DNA from: Rhodospirillaceae bacterium
GTDB taxonomy: Bacteria; Pseudomonadota; Alphaproteobacteria; UBA8366
Reading direction: 5' to 3'
Assembly: GCA_002716125.1 (NCBI GenBank)
Contig: PAZH01000048.1
Span: 47,467-111,466 of the forward strand
DNA length: 64,000 nucleotides
Of this stretch, positions 52,521-61,054 are shown in pieces. The notes beneath the pieces were generated by a model that was not told the origin of the DNA, made no database searches, and was given only the letters and a program-made list of their open reading frames with translations. Within the stretch, counting starts at the first letter, position 1. Each line of letters starts with the position of its first letter. A program made the translations under genes and the position numbers.

Positions 52521-52815
52521 CGACATCGTCTGCCGCTTCGAAGCCCTGGCGCAGGATGTCGACGGTACGGCGACGCCGTTCGTCTTGCGGGTCGCCCGAC
52601 CTCAGTTCGATCCGGCGCGCGGACACTATTGCGAGATTTACTGTCCAACCCTGCGAAAGAAACCGCACAAGATTTTCGGCGTCGACGAAGCGCAGGCCTG
52701 TGAGTTAACGATTTGGTTCGTTCGCAGGCGTCTTGTCGATTTGGGTATAACGATCATCGATGCTGACGGAACGGAATTTCCTTTGCCCGAGATCGCGTAT
52801 GACCCTGACGCTTAA
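52513..52815 (+). CDS. small protein of unknown function, ATPase partner
   Basis: 100 residues, ATG at 52513 inside the ATPase 3' end. A mix of beta and alpha pattern: VCRFEALAQDVDG, CEIYCPTLRKKPHKIFGVDEAQACEL, ending FPLPEIAYDPDA. No recognised domain. The overlap suggests coupling to the ATPase. It is short of features by which to infer its function. Confidence 0.6.
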   Translation: MDDDIVCRFEALAQDVDGTATPFVLRVARPQFDPARGHYCEIYCPTLRKKPHKIFGVDEAQACELTIWFVRRRLVDLGITIIDADGTEFPLPEIAYDPDA

Positions 52816-52834
52816 CTTCGGCGCCTAACCCCGC

Positions 52835-53476
52835 CTACAGCACCTGGAACGCATAGATTTGCGCCATGATCGCCTTGTCGTCGAGCGGCGTTGAGTCGTA
52901 TTGGCCCGAGGCTTCGGCGCGGCGCCATGTGCCGGCGTCTTCCAGTTGTTTGGCCTTGGCCTCGATCTGTTCGCCGAGATAGATGCGCGCCACTGAAAAG
53001 ACGATGTGGCCACCCGGCTTCACCACGCGGCAGAGCTCGTCGAGCCCGTCGAGCGGGGCGTGCCCCTCGGTGAAGACGCCCGACGCCGTGCACCCCGCAT
53101 AGGTGTCGTCGGCATAGTCGAGCCGCTCGCCGAGCACGCCCTTGGCCAGGTTCCGGTAGAGGTTCTTCTTCGCCGCCAGCGCCAGCATGCCGGGCGAGAT
53201 GTCGAACCCATCGATCACCGGATAGCCGAGCGCGGGGAGGATTTCCGCCATGATCCCGGTGCCGCTGCCGGCGTCGAGCATGGGGGCGTCGCCCGCCGGC
53301 TGATGGCGGGTGTACATCGCCACGGTCATCGCCGGGTGGGTATAGCCCACACTCTTCATATGCTGCTCGTACTCCGCCGCCCAATTGTCGTAGACCCCGG
53401 CGGTGATGTTCGGGTCGCCGCCCGCATAGGCGTCGTGCAGGGATTGGACCTTCTCGGTTTGTTTGTCGTCGCTCAT
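52835..53476 (-). CDS. class I SAM-dependent methyltransferase
   Basis: 213 residues. The SAM-binding loop is MLDAGSGTGIMAEILPALG (about 82-100), preceded by an N-terminal YDNWAAEYEQHMKSVGY; motif II VIDGFDISPGMLALA and VVKPGGHIVFSVARIYL follow. It methylates a small molecule or protein; nothing more can be said. It runs convergent to the small gene upstream and 41 bp downstream of the DszB-like gene on the same strand. Confidence 0.85.
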   Translation of the reverse strand: MSDDKQTEKVQSLHDAYAGGDPNITAGVYDNWAAEYEQHMKSVGYTHPAMTVAMYTRHQPAGDAPMLDAGSGTGIMAEILPALGYPVIDGFDISPGMLALAAKKNLYRNLAKGVLGERLDYADDTYAGCTASGVFTEGHAPLDGLDELCRVVKPGGHIVFSVARIYLGEQIEAKAKQLEDAGTWRRAEASGQYDSTPLDDKAIMAQIYAFQVL

Positions 53477-53517
53477 GTTTCTTCTTTCGTTTCCTGGGGT
53501 CGTTGTTCGAAGTCGTA

Positions 53518-54570
53518 TTAAGAAGCGGAGGGGCTTAGGCCCTCGCGCGCGTAGGCTTCAGCGAGCGGGCGCGGGTCGATCCAATCGTCGAGATCGAAGT
53601 CCCGGTCGATGAATTCGTGCTCGTGGAGGAAGGTCTTCACAATGCCGACCGCGTCGACCAGCTCGTCGTCGAGGCGCGGCAGGAACTTTTCCCGGTAGTC
53701 GGGCTCGAGATAGGTCTCGATCTTGTCGGCCTCGATGCTGCACTCGCGCGCGATCAGGCGGCGGGCGTCCGTCGGGTTCTCTTGCACCCAATGGGCGGCG
53801 CGGACGGCGGTCTGGGTATAGCGGACGACCGCGTCGAAATGTTCTTCGACCGCGTGGCGCGAGGTGGTGAGGACGCGGGGCGTCGAGTTGTTGATGCGCT
53901 CGGCGAAGTCGGGGGCGGACCGCACGTCGTAGAGCAGGCGGATGGCGCCGTCGGCTTCCTGTTGGAGGAGGCCCGCCTCCGGCCCCTTGCCGAAGATCGC
54001 GTCGACCTCGCCCGCCAAGAGCGCCTCGAGCTGGCCCCGATACTCGCAGCGCGCGGGGGCGTCCAGGTCTTGCGTGCCGACATTGCGCCGCTCGCTCGGG
54101 TCCCACCCCTCGACGATATCGACGAAGCGGACCGCGTCCGGGGCCACGCCGTGCACCTTAAGGGCCGAGGTCAGGCCCTTGAGTGCGGCGAAGCGCCAGA
54201 AGTTGAAGACGAGGCGCGGCCAGACCGGGAGCGCCAAGCGGCGGCCGGCGAGATCGGCGACGCTCGCCGCCGGGTCGTCGGTGCGCACGAAGACGCCCTG
54301 AAATTCTTCCATGAAGGTGATGCCGAGCATGACCGAATCGACGCCGTTGGCCCGCGCCCAGACCGGCGGGGCGACGCCGCCTTCGCGGATGAACATGTCG
54401 ATCGAATGAGTGTAGTGGACGTCCTGGTGGCCGGGGCCGATCTCGGTGATGTTCGGGACGACGTAGTCCGATTCCGCGAACGCGTCGGCGAACATGCCGG
54501 TCTGAAAGGCGACGCCCGAGGCCGTGGGAACGGGACAACGGGTGTAGTAGAGCGGCGTGCGCGACGACAT
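53518..54570 (-). CDS. DszB-like protein (substrate-binding fold, possible C-S lyase)
   Basis: 350 residues with a periplasmic-binding-protein type II fold but no signal peptide. It starts YYTRCPVPTASGVAFQTG with C12, then GHQDVHYTHSIDMFIREGG with H52 and R62. The 2-(2-hydroxyphenyl)benzenesulfinate desulfinase DszB has catalytic C27 (in a CPVP motif), H60 and R70; the ten-residue His-Arg spacing is preserved here. A cytoplasmic desulfinase-like activity is thus possible. There is no ABC permease or ATPase gene nearby, which speaks against a transport role. The alternative is a solute-binding protein with incidental similarity. Confidence 0.7.
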   Translation of the reverse strand: MSSRTPLYYTRCPVPTASGVAFQTGMFADAFAESDYVVPNITEIGPGHQDVHYTHSIDMFIREGGVAPPVWARANGVDSVMLGITFMEEFQGVFVRTDDPAASVADLAGRRLALPVWPRLVFNFWRFAALKGLTSALKVHGVAPDAVRFVDIVEGWDPSERRNVGTQDLDAPARCEYRGQLEALLAGEVDAIFGKGPEAGLLQQEADGAIRLLYDVRSAPDFAERINNSTPRVLTTSRHAVEEHFDAVVRYTQTAVRAAHWVQENPTDARRLIARECSIEADKIETYLEPDYREKFLPRLDDELVDAVGIVKTFLHEHEFIDRDFDLDDWIDPRPLAEAYAREGLSPSAS

Positions 54571-54873
54571 AACGAGAGCCTTCCTCTTGTGAGAAGCCTG
54601 GGATACGGATCTTCACGGCAGGGACGGCCGAGCACGAAACGGTCTGCGCTTAGACGCCAAGCGCCGTCGGGATGGTCATTCGGTCAACGTGTGTGCGGCA
54701 GGTGCCGTGTTCGGCGTGTGCCCTTGAGGCGGTTGCCGGGACCGAATCAAATCTCGGGATGGCGGCGCGACGGCGCCCATAGAATTTTCCCCCATCGATC
54801 TACAGGGTAGCGGATGGGGTCCGGAGAATCCAGGCGGCGCCCGTAACGGTGCCGAATCGCGGGGATCCGGCCG
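54571..54873. other. 303-bp intergenic stretch
   Basis: Upstream of the DszB-like gene and downstream of the CMD-family gene. Open frames here are antisense shadows of neighbouring genes. No clear promoter, repeat or terminator is seen. Confidence 0.4.
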
Positions 54874-55419
54874 CTAGACCTTGAGCTCTTCGTGTGCCGG
54901 GTTGGGCTCCAGCTCGGCACCGTTCACCGTCATCGCCAGCATGCAGTAGTAGCCGATGCAGGTCGTCAGCTGGACGTATTCGTCCGCGCCGAGGCGGTCC
55001 ATCACCGCTTTCGCCAGGCTGTCTTCGACCCGGTTGTTGCGCAGCAGCTGGCGGGTGAAGTCGATGATCTGGAGGTCTTCCGGCGCGATGCCGTCCGAAT
55101 GCTCGTCGCGGATGGCGTCGACGGTGGCGCGGGGGACGCCCCGCTCCTCGGCGATCACGCCTTGGATGCCCCAGACGTATTGCGCCTGGAAATGCCGCCC
55201 GACGACGAGTGCGGCGAGGGTCCGGGTGCGGAGCTCGAGGGTGCCTTCCCAGCGGATCATGGTGCCGAGATGGGCGACTCGTTCGGCCCATTCCGGCGCG
55301 TGCATCCAGACCGAGAACGGCCCGTCGAGGGCTTTGCGGGTATCGACGATCTTCTCCGCGATCCGGCGGGCCTCGCCTTCCAGCTCGTCGGGGGTTTGAT
55401 AGACGTGAACGCGGGCCAT
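54874..55419 (-). CDS. carboxymuconolactone decarboxylase (CMD/AhpD-like) family protein
   Basis: 181 residues, all helical. PFSVWMHAPEWAERVAHLGTMIRWEG, LELRTRTLAALVVGRHFQAQYVWGIQ and GYYCMLAMTVNGAELEP fit the CMD fold. The Cys pair of AhpD is not present, so peroxidase activity is unlikely; the enzyme may act on lactones or be structural. It follows an alpha/beta hydrolase gene on the same strand by 30 bp, resembling PcaC/PcaD-type pairs in aromatic catabolism, but ring-cleavage genes are not nearby. Confidence 0.82.
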   Translation of the reverse strand: MARVHVYQTPDELEGEARRIAEKIVDTRKALDGPFSVWMHAPEWAERVAHLGTMIRWEGTLELRTRTLAALVVGRHFQAQYVWGIQGVIAEERGVPRATVDAIRDEHSDGIAPEDLQIIDFTRQLLRNNRVEDSLAKAVMDRLGADEYVQLTTCIGYYCMLAMTVNGAELEPNPAHEELKV

Positions 55420-55449
55420 GGCGGTCCCTCCCTCTGTGTCGAGCCGACC

Positions 55450-56193
55450 CTAGCCGGTATGGGTTTTCAGGAAGCTGCGCACACGCTCGATGGTGCGGGC
55501 CTTCAGTTCCGCCGGCTCGGTCCAGGGGAAGACGGTGATCTCGGCGTTGGGTGCCAAGGACGCGACGTCGACCGAGGTTTGATGCGGGTGGGCCGGGGTG
55601 TTGTCCGGCAGGACCAGGATCGGCGTCTCACAGCCGGCGATGAAGTCGCGCGAGACACTGTAGAGGAAGTCCGGGTTCACCCGGTAAAGATTGTGCAGGT
55701 ACTGATCGACCATCTCGTCGGTGATGTCGGGCCGGTTCGGCTGCAGGGCCGGCGCCCAGATTTCCTTGCCGGAGCGGTACATGACGTCCGGGTCCTCCGG
55801 CCAATGGCCGACCGACTGGCAGAAGACGGCGGTGACGACGCGGTCCGGCGCCTTTTCCAGCAGCTTGCCGGCGAAGCAGCCGCCGATGCAGAAGCCCATA
55901 TAGGCGAACTTGTCGATTCCAAGGTGGTCCATCAATCCCAGCTGGTCTTCGGCGAAGCCGCCCCAAGGGTCGTCGATGGCAAGCGGACCGGTGCTCTCGC
56001 CCTCGTTGGCATTGCGTTGATCCATGGTGATGCAGCGGAAGTCCGACTGGAAGGCTTCGAACGCGTTGATCACGGAATTCGGCCAATAGTTGAGCCGGGA
56101 GTTCAATCCGCCGCCCGGCGTGACGAGCAGGGGGAAGCCGCTGCCGACCTCTTCGTAACGGATGCGGACGTCGCCTCTTTCGTAAAACGGCAT
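55450..56193 (-). CDS. alpha/beta hydrolase
   Basis: 247 residues from the ATG at 56193, with GAGGAG seven bases upstream; an ATG at 56217 would add eight residues. The oxyanion region is LLVTPGGGLNSRL, followed by MDQRNANEGES, the nucleophile cysteine or serine region FAYMGFCIGGCFAG (C in place of Ser in the G-x-C-x-G elbow), and the late acid ILVLPDNTPAHP. The Cys elbow resembles dienelactone-hydrolase-type enzymes. It lies upstream of the CMD-family gene. Confidence 0.82.
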   Translation of the reverse strand: MPFYERGDVRIRYEEVGSGFPLLVTPGGGLNSRLNYWPNSVINAFEAFQSDFRCITMDQRNANEGESTGPLAIDDPWGGFAEDQLGLMDHLGIDKFAYMGFCIGGCFAGKLLEKAPDRVVTAVFCQSVGHWPEDPDVMYRSGKEIWAPALQPNRPDITDEMVDQYLHNLYRVNPDFLYSVSRDFIAGCETPILVLPDNTPAHPHQTSVDVASLAPNAEITVFPWTEPAELKARTIERVRSFLKTHTG

Positions 56194-56308
56194 GGGAATC
56201 TCCTCGATATGCGCCAATCGAACTTTTTGCGTTACAGGGAAGATAAGTCGCGCACGCGGGCTTGGTCACCCCCCGCTCCCAAATTTCGCGGATGGGTGTC
56301 GGGGCCGG

Positions 56309-56848
56309 CTATGCGGCGTCCTGAAGCGCCGGCCAGGCGTCCCGCAGGAACACCGTAAAGTCGTTGGCGCCCGCTTGGTGGGGAATTTGGTAGAGCATGT
56401 CGCTGATGAAGCCCCGGTGATAGGTCGCGTGGTTCGCGAGGTGCAACAGGATTTCGAACCGCGACATCGATCCGGTCCTGCCGTCGACGAATGCGAAGTC
56501 GATAACCGTCGCCAAATCGTCCTCGCTCAAGCGCGCGGCAAGATCGATATAGTACCGGTCCATGCGCTCCAGCTCGTCGCGAACCTCGGCGAAGGGCGGC
56601 GCGGTTTCGGTGTTGCGGGCGCGATAGGGATGCGATGTGCCTTCCAGATGTGCTTGGAAGATTTTCTCGATGACCAGGATATGGTTGAACGTGTGCGCGA
56701 TATTGCCGAAGAGCGCGGGCCGCGGCTTGACGATTTCGGCATCCGGGAGCTTCGCGACGCCAGCCAGCATCACCTTATTCGCCCAGGCCATGTAATGCGT
56801 CATCATCCGCGCCGTGTATTGCGAACCGTTCGGGCAAGCGTTTGGCAT
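56309..56848 (-). CDS. DinB family protein
   Basis: 179 residues. The four-helix bundle has the pattern MTHYMAWANKVMLAGV, FGNIAHTFNHILVIEKIF (His ligands) and LLHLANHATYHRGFISDML (NHATYHRG), giving the three-His metal site of the DinB/YfiT superfamily. Members bind metal and some transfer bacillithiol or mycothiol; in this organism the thiol partner is unknown. Stands alone with a 115-bp gap to the hydrolase. Confidence 0.88.
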   Translation of the reverse strand: MPNACPNGSQYTARMMTHYMAWANKVMLAGVAKLPDAEIVKPRPALFGNIAHTFNHILVIEKIFQAHLEGTSHPYRARNTETAPPFAEVRDELERMDRYYIDLAARLSEDDLATVIDFAFVDGRTGSMSRFEILLHLANHATYHRGFISDMLYQIPHQAGANDFTVFLRDAWPALQDAA

Positions 56849-57036
56849 GACAGGACTCCTCTCTCTTTCGGTTTCTATTTCACAGCGGGGGACCCGCCGG
56901 CAACCGATACATTGTCACCCATACAATTATTCGATGTGCGGGATTAGACGGTCGGTCAGATTGCCGTTATGAACGCCGCGTATATCTCCTTCTGTGTTAC
57001 ATACCCGAATACCCACTGAGAACCCGAGCTGCGCGC

Positions 57037-57603
57037 ATGTCCTCTTCCGCCGTCACCGCCAAACCGACCGATAACAACATCGTCGCCTTCGCGCCGCGGC
57101 CGCGCGGCAAGGCCGTTCGCTATATCGGCGGTGAAGTTGTCCGCATACCGGTGTCGAGCCGCGCGTCTCTTCCGGCCGATGCCGACGAGACGGTCGTCGA
57201 GATCGTCAGACATTGGCGCACCTTGCATGACGGCAGCCCGCTGCCGGACCGATCGCAGATAGACCCGCTCGATTTTCCCCGCCTTCTTCCGGGAATCGCT
57301 TTGATCGATGTCGAGCGCGTCCCCTACCGCTTCCGTTTCCGGCTGCTCGGCGAGCGGATGAACCGCTATCACGGGAAGAGCTACAAGGGGCGCTATCTCG
57401 ACGAGGCTTTCGACCACTTCCATGCGACAGCGACGCGGGCCGATCTACAAAGCGTGACGGAGCGCCACGGCCTCAGCTACCGGCGCGGCCAACTGCTGAT
57501 GATGCATGAGAAGAGTTTCGTCGAAATGGAGCGGGTCTTCTTGCCCTTCCGGAACGGCGGCCCGAAAGCGGAACTGGTTCTCGCGTATACCGTCTTCCGA
57601 TAA
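57037..57603 (+). CDS. PAS_5 domain protein
   Basis: 188 residues. The central part, VEIVRHWRTLHDGSPLPDRSQIDPLDFPRLLPGIALIDVE, RFRFRLLGERMNRYHGKSYKGRYLDE and the late RVFLPF, is the PAS_5 (DUF1488-like sensor) family typical of alphaproteobacteria. No output domain is fused, so it is a stand-alone sensor of unknown ligand. It faces away from the DinB gene and ends ten bases from the convergent tyrosine phosphatase gene. Confidence 0.8.
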   Translation: MSSSAVTAKPTDNNIVAFAPRPRGKAVRYIGGEVVRIPVSSRASLPADADETVVEIVRHWRTLHDGSPLPDRSQIDPLDFPRLLPGIALIDVERVPYRFRFRLLGERMNRYHGKSYKGRYLDEAFDHFHATATRADLQSVTERHGLSYRRGQLLMMHEKSFVEMERVFLPFRNGGPKAELVLAYTVFR

Positions 57604-57613
57604 GGCCGCCGGG

Positions 57614-58363
57614 CTACTCCAGATACATTTCTCTCAGTCGGGCGCGGTCCGTGGCCGTGAGGCCGACTTCCGCTGTGAGGTATTCGTCGAGCGATTCGTA
57701 GCGCTCGCCGATTCCGGCGAAGGCCGCGTCGAAATACTCCTCCCGGGCCGCAAAGATCATCGCGACGGTGTCCGCATCCATGTCGGGACGTTCGCGCCCG
57801 CCCCGATCCCAGTATTCATTGGTCAGCAAATAGTCCGACAGAACCACGCCCTTCGACACGCCGAGGGCTGTTAGCACCATGGCCGACGCCATGCCCGCCC
57901 GATCCTTGCCGGCGGTGCAGTGAATAACAATCCGGTCATCGGCCAAAAGACGGTCGAAAATCCGCCGATATGCTTTCGCGTACATGAACGGATACTGGCG
58001 GTAGTTGTCGATCAGATAAGTCCGCGCGGCATCTGCCGCTTCTTGGAAGGACTGTAAGGAATCGAGGAAGGACTCGCCCGGCCGCTGATCGAAACCGAGT
58101 TCCATCACTTCGATGCTTGGGTGATCCAGCAGCCGCGATGGCTCGTTCACCCGTTCGTCGCCGTAGCGCAGATCGCAGGCGGCGGCGATGCCGAGATTTT
58201 CGACCGTGCGTATATCGTTGTCCGTCAAGCCGGCCAGCGTATCGGAGCGGAAAATTCGGTGCCATTTCACCGTTTGTCCGCCGGTTGTGGCGTAGCCGCC
58301 GAGATCGCGGAAATTGCTCAGTCCTTCAAGCGAGATTCGCCGGTTCATTGTGATATTGTCCAT
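57614..58363 (-). CDS. tyrosine/serine phosphatase, PTP family
   Basis: 249 residues. N-terminal SNFRDLGGYATTGG is the typical start of bacterial Tyr-phosphatase-like (PF13350) proteins, with the catalytic loop HCTAGKDRAG (C149, R155) and an Asp in ETD-like position upstream. It removes phosphate from phosphotyrosine, phosphoserine or phosphoinositide. It is convergent with the PAS gene. A second ATG at 58348 could serve as start. Confidence 0.88.
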   Translation of the reverse strand: MDNITMNRRISLEGLSNFRDLGGYATTGGQTVKWHRIFRSDTLAGLTDNDIRTVENLGIAAACDLRYGDERVNEPSRLLDHPSIEVMELGFDQRPGESFLDSLQSFQEAADAARTYLIDNYRQYPFMYAKAYRRIFDRLLADDRIVIHCTAGKDRAGMASAMVLTALGVSKGVVLSDYLLTNEYWDRGGRERPDMDADTVAMIFAAREEYFDAAFAGIGERYESLDEYLTAEVGLTATDRARLREMYLE

Positions 58364-58466
58364 TTGGTCATATCAGTCGAGATAGGTTACGAGACGATTT
58401 CGGCGAGGTGAAGATTTGCGGTTTCGCCGTGGCGTGTCCGGCGGGCACACAGTAAAGTGCCGACCC

Positions 58467-59597
58467 ATGAAAAGCGAACCGAAGGACGTCATCATTGTCG
58501 GCGGTGGGTTGCACGGCAGTTCGACCGCACTTCATCTGACCCGAAAGGGTATGCGCGTCCAAGTTATCGAGAAACGCTTCCCGGGCCGATTTGCGTCCGG
58601 TGTGAACGCCGGCGGCGTGCGCCGCCTTGGCCGCCACCCGGCGGAAATTCCGTTATCGGTCGCGGCAATGGAAATCTGGCACGAGATTCAATCCTTCATC
58701 GGTCACGACTGCGGCTTTCACAAGGTCGGCCAGGTGAAGATGGCGGAAAACGAGGCGGAGATGAAGCAGCTCGAAGAACGCGTTGCACAAGTCCGGGCTC
58801 TCGGTTTCAAGCATGAGGAGTTGGTCGGCGGAAACGAGCTGCGGGAACTGGTCCCAGCGGCGGCCGATCATTGTGTCGGTGCCATTGTGTGCCGTGATGA
58901 CGGGGCCGCCAATCCAATGCTGACGTCGCGGGCGTATTGGCGCCGCGCCCTTGCCGAAGGCGTCGCCTATCATCTGGGCGACCCAGTCTCGGGAATCGAG
59001 CGTGTCGGCGATATGTGGCAGGTGCGCTCTGGCGATCGGACTTTCGAGGCGCCGATCCTGATCAACTGCGCGGGCGCCTGGGGTGACCAGATTGCCGGGC
59101 ATCTTGGCGAGGAAGCACCGCTCACGCCGAAGGCGTTGACCATGATGGTAACCGAACGGATTCCGCAATTCATCGATCCGGTTTGCGGCCTTGCCTCCGG
59201 CGGTTTGTCGTTCAAGCAGTCCGCCGAAGGGACATTGGTGATCGGCGGCGGACATTTGGGATTTCCGGACCGGGATGCCGAGACGGCGGAGCCGGACCCC
59301 CTCGCACTCGCGGCCAGTGCGCGGGTGGTGACGCGGGTCTTTCCGCAGCTGAAATCCGTTCCGGTGGCGCGGACCTGGTGCGGGCTCGAGGGCTTCATGC
59401 CGGACGAGATTCCGGTGATTGGGCCGAGTTCGACGGCGCCCGACGCCTATCACTCGTTCGGTTTTTGCGGCCACGGGTTTCAGCTGAGCCCGATCGTTGG
59501 CAAGTGCCTGGCAGAGCTCATTGTCGATGGAAAATCGAGCTTGCCGATCGAACCGTTTTCGATCACGCGTTTTGCCGGTACCGGCGCCGACGCCTAA
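58467..59597 (+). CDS. FAD-dependent oxidoreductase (DAO family)
   Basis: 376 residues from the ATG at 58467. The Rossmann motif VIIVGGGLHGSSTALHLTRKGMRVQVIEKR begins at residue 8, and the late GLEGFMPDEIPVIGPS and FGFCGHGFQLSPIVGK complete the D-amino-acid oxidase/sarcosine-oxidase-beta signature. It oxidises an amine (amino acid or sarcosine-like) with FAD. It precedes the Mct-like gene by 42 bp on the same strand, so the pair is probably cotranscribed. Confidence 0.88.
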   Translation: MKSEPKDVIIVGGGLHGSSTALHLTRKGMRVQVIEKRFPGRFASGVNAGGVRRLGRHPAEIPLSVAAMEIWHEIQSFIGHDCGFHKVGQVKMAENEAEMKQLEERVAQVRALGFKHEELVGGNELRELVPAAADHCVGAIVCRDDGAANPMLTSRAYWRRALAEGVAYHLGDPVSGIERVGDMWQVRSGDRTFEAPILINCAGAWGDQIAGHLGEEAPLTPKALTMMVTERIPQFIDPVCGLASGGLSFKQSAEGTLVIGGGHLGFPDRDAETAEPDPLALAASARVVTRVFPQLKSVPVARTWCGLEGFMPDEIPVIGPSSTAPDAYHSFGFCGHGFQLSPIVGKCLAELIVDGKSSLPIEPFSITRFAGTGADA

Positions 59598-59639
59598 GTA
59601 ACATTACAAGAAGAACACAAGATTGAGGGAGAGCAAGAG

Positions 59640-60845
59640 ATGCCCGGACCGCTAACAGGCATGACCGTGATCGAGGTATCGGCTTTCATCGCCGCCCCCT
59701 ATGCGGGTCTGACCCTGGCGCAGATGGGCGCCGAAGTCATCCGGATCGATCCCATTGGCGGGGGTTTGGATTACAACCGCTGGCCGGTGACGGATGATGG
59801 GACCAGCCTCTATTGGGCGGGGCTGAACAAAGGCAAAAAGTCAGTGACCCTCAACGTCCGCGATCCAAAAGGACGCGAATTGGCGCATGCCTTGATGACC
59901 GCCGCCGGCCCCGGCAACGGGATCGTGGTGACCAATTTGCCGGCCCGCGGTTGGCTGGACTACGAAGGTTTAAAAGCCATGCGAGACGATCTGATTATGG
60001 TCAATATCGTCGGTCGCCGCGACGGCTCCGTGGCGCTCGACTACACGGTCAATGCCCGCGCTGGCTTCCCTCTCGTCACCGGGCCGGTTGGGACGGAAGG
60101 TCCCGTCAATCACGTGATGCCGGTCTGGGACGTGGTGACTGCGCTGGCGGCGTCGAATGCCGTGCTCGTTGCCGACCGCCATCGCCGCGACACGGGCGAG
60201 GGTCAATACGTCCGTATCGCGCTCGCCGACTCTGCCTTTGCCGTGCTTAGCCACTTGGGATATGTCGCGGAAGCACAGATCAACAGCACGGATCGCCCTG
60301 CGACGGGCAATCATGTCTTCGGTACGTTTGGTTGTGATTTCCCGACGTCGGACGGTCGCCGTGTTATGATCACCGCCTTCACGCCCCGACATTGGTCGGC
60401 CTTGGTGGAGGCAACGGGCCTCGAAGAACGGTTCGCCGCTCTGGCGGCGGAGAAAGGCGTCGACCTCGCGAAAGAAGAGGAGCGCTATGCCCTCCGGGAG
60501 ACGATTGAAGCGGAATTGGCACCTTGGTTCGCCGCGCGCCCTCTGGATGAGATTGGCAAGGCGCTCGACGCGGTCGGTGCCTGCTGGGGACCTTATCAAA
60601 CCTTCCGCCAGGCGGTGGCGGAAGACCCGGACCTCTCCGTGGAAAATCCAATGTTTGAGGAAATCGACCAACCCGGAATTGGCCGCTACTTGGCCGCCGG
60701 CTCTTTCATCGACTTCTCCGGCATCCCCCGCGACCCGGTCGCCCCCGCGCCGACCCTCGGCAACAACACGGAAAGTGTGTTGAGCGAGAAGCTCGGGCTG
60801 ACCGACAGCGACCTTGGTGCGCTGAAGGATGCGAAGGTCATTTAG
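59640..60845 (+). CDS. family III CoA-transferase, 2-methylfumaryl-CoA isomerase-like
   Basis: 401 residues. The sequence closely follows Mct (mesaconyl-C1-CoA/C4-CoA transferase of the 3-hydroxypropionate cycle): IRIDPIGGGLDYNRWPVT, VTNLPARGWLDYEGLKAMR, VNIVGRRDG and MPVWDVVTALAASNAVL, with catalytic D164. Family III transferases move CoA between carboxylates through an aspartyl-CoA. Other 3-HP-cycle genes are not visible, so a related substrate or a salvage pathway is possible. It lies between the FAD oxidase and the MBL hydrolase. Confidence 0.85.
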   Translation: MPGPLTGMTVIEVSAFIAAPYAGLTLAQMGAEVIRIDPIGGGLDYNRWPVTDDGTSLYWAGLNKGKKSVTLNVRDPKGRELAHALMTAAGPGNGIVVTNLPARGWLDYEGLKAMRDDLIMVNIVGRRDGSVALDYTVNARAGFPLVTGPVGTEGPVNHVMPVWDVVTALAASNAVLVADRHRRDTGEGQYVRIALADSAFAVLSHLGYVAEAQINSTDRPATGNHVFGTFGCDFPTSDGRRVMITAFTPRHWSALVEATGLEERFAALAAEKGVDLAKEEERYALRETIEAELAPWFAARPLDEIGKALDAVGACWGPYQTFRQAVAEDPDLSVENPMFEEIDQPGIGRYLAAGSFIDFSGIPRDPVAPAPTLGNNTESVLSEKLGLTDSDLGALKDAKVI

Positions 60846-61054
60846 GTTCGCAATATCCGTCATTCTAAGGCCTGCAAAGTAGGCCCCCCGGAATGTGTGC
60901 CTGAGAAAGACATTCGAGCGCCGTTGCGTTTAGGCGGTCTCAGGCAAAAATTCCGGATCGCTACCGCGTCCGGAATGACGGATCTCAACCTGTCATTCCG
61001 GGGCGCGCGAAGCGGGAACCCGGAATTTGGGCCTGAGCATTTCGATCGATCGAA
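60846..61054. repeat. spacer with dispersed GTCATTCC palindromes
   Basis: A perfect 9-bp inverted pair, CGGAATGAC (60971-60979) and GTCATTCCG (60992-61000), plus a CATTC...GAATG arch around 60863-60895 and a nearby GCGGGAACCCGG. No gene is seen. The elements are of the same type as that at 47302-47319 and are probably non-autonomous mobile repeats. Confidence 0.6.

Noticed and set aside
48887..52834. attR copy of the tRNA-Arg 3' end as proof of an integrated element
   Set aside because: No repeat of the T-arm/acceptor sequence was found up to 53 kb, and no integrase gene is present.
53617..56358. Long plus-strand open frames (53617-54810 and 54892-56358)
   Set aside because: They run antisense to the DszB-like, CMD and hydrolase genes with repetitive Arg/Asp/Val composition and no family motif; GC-rich shadows.
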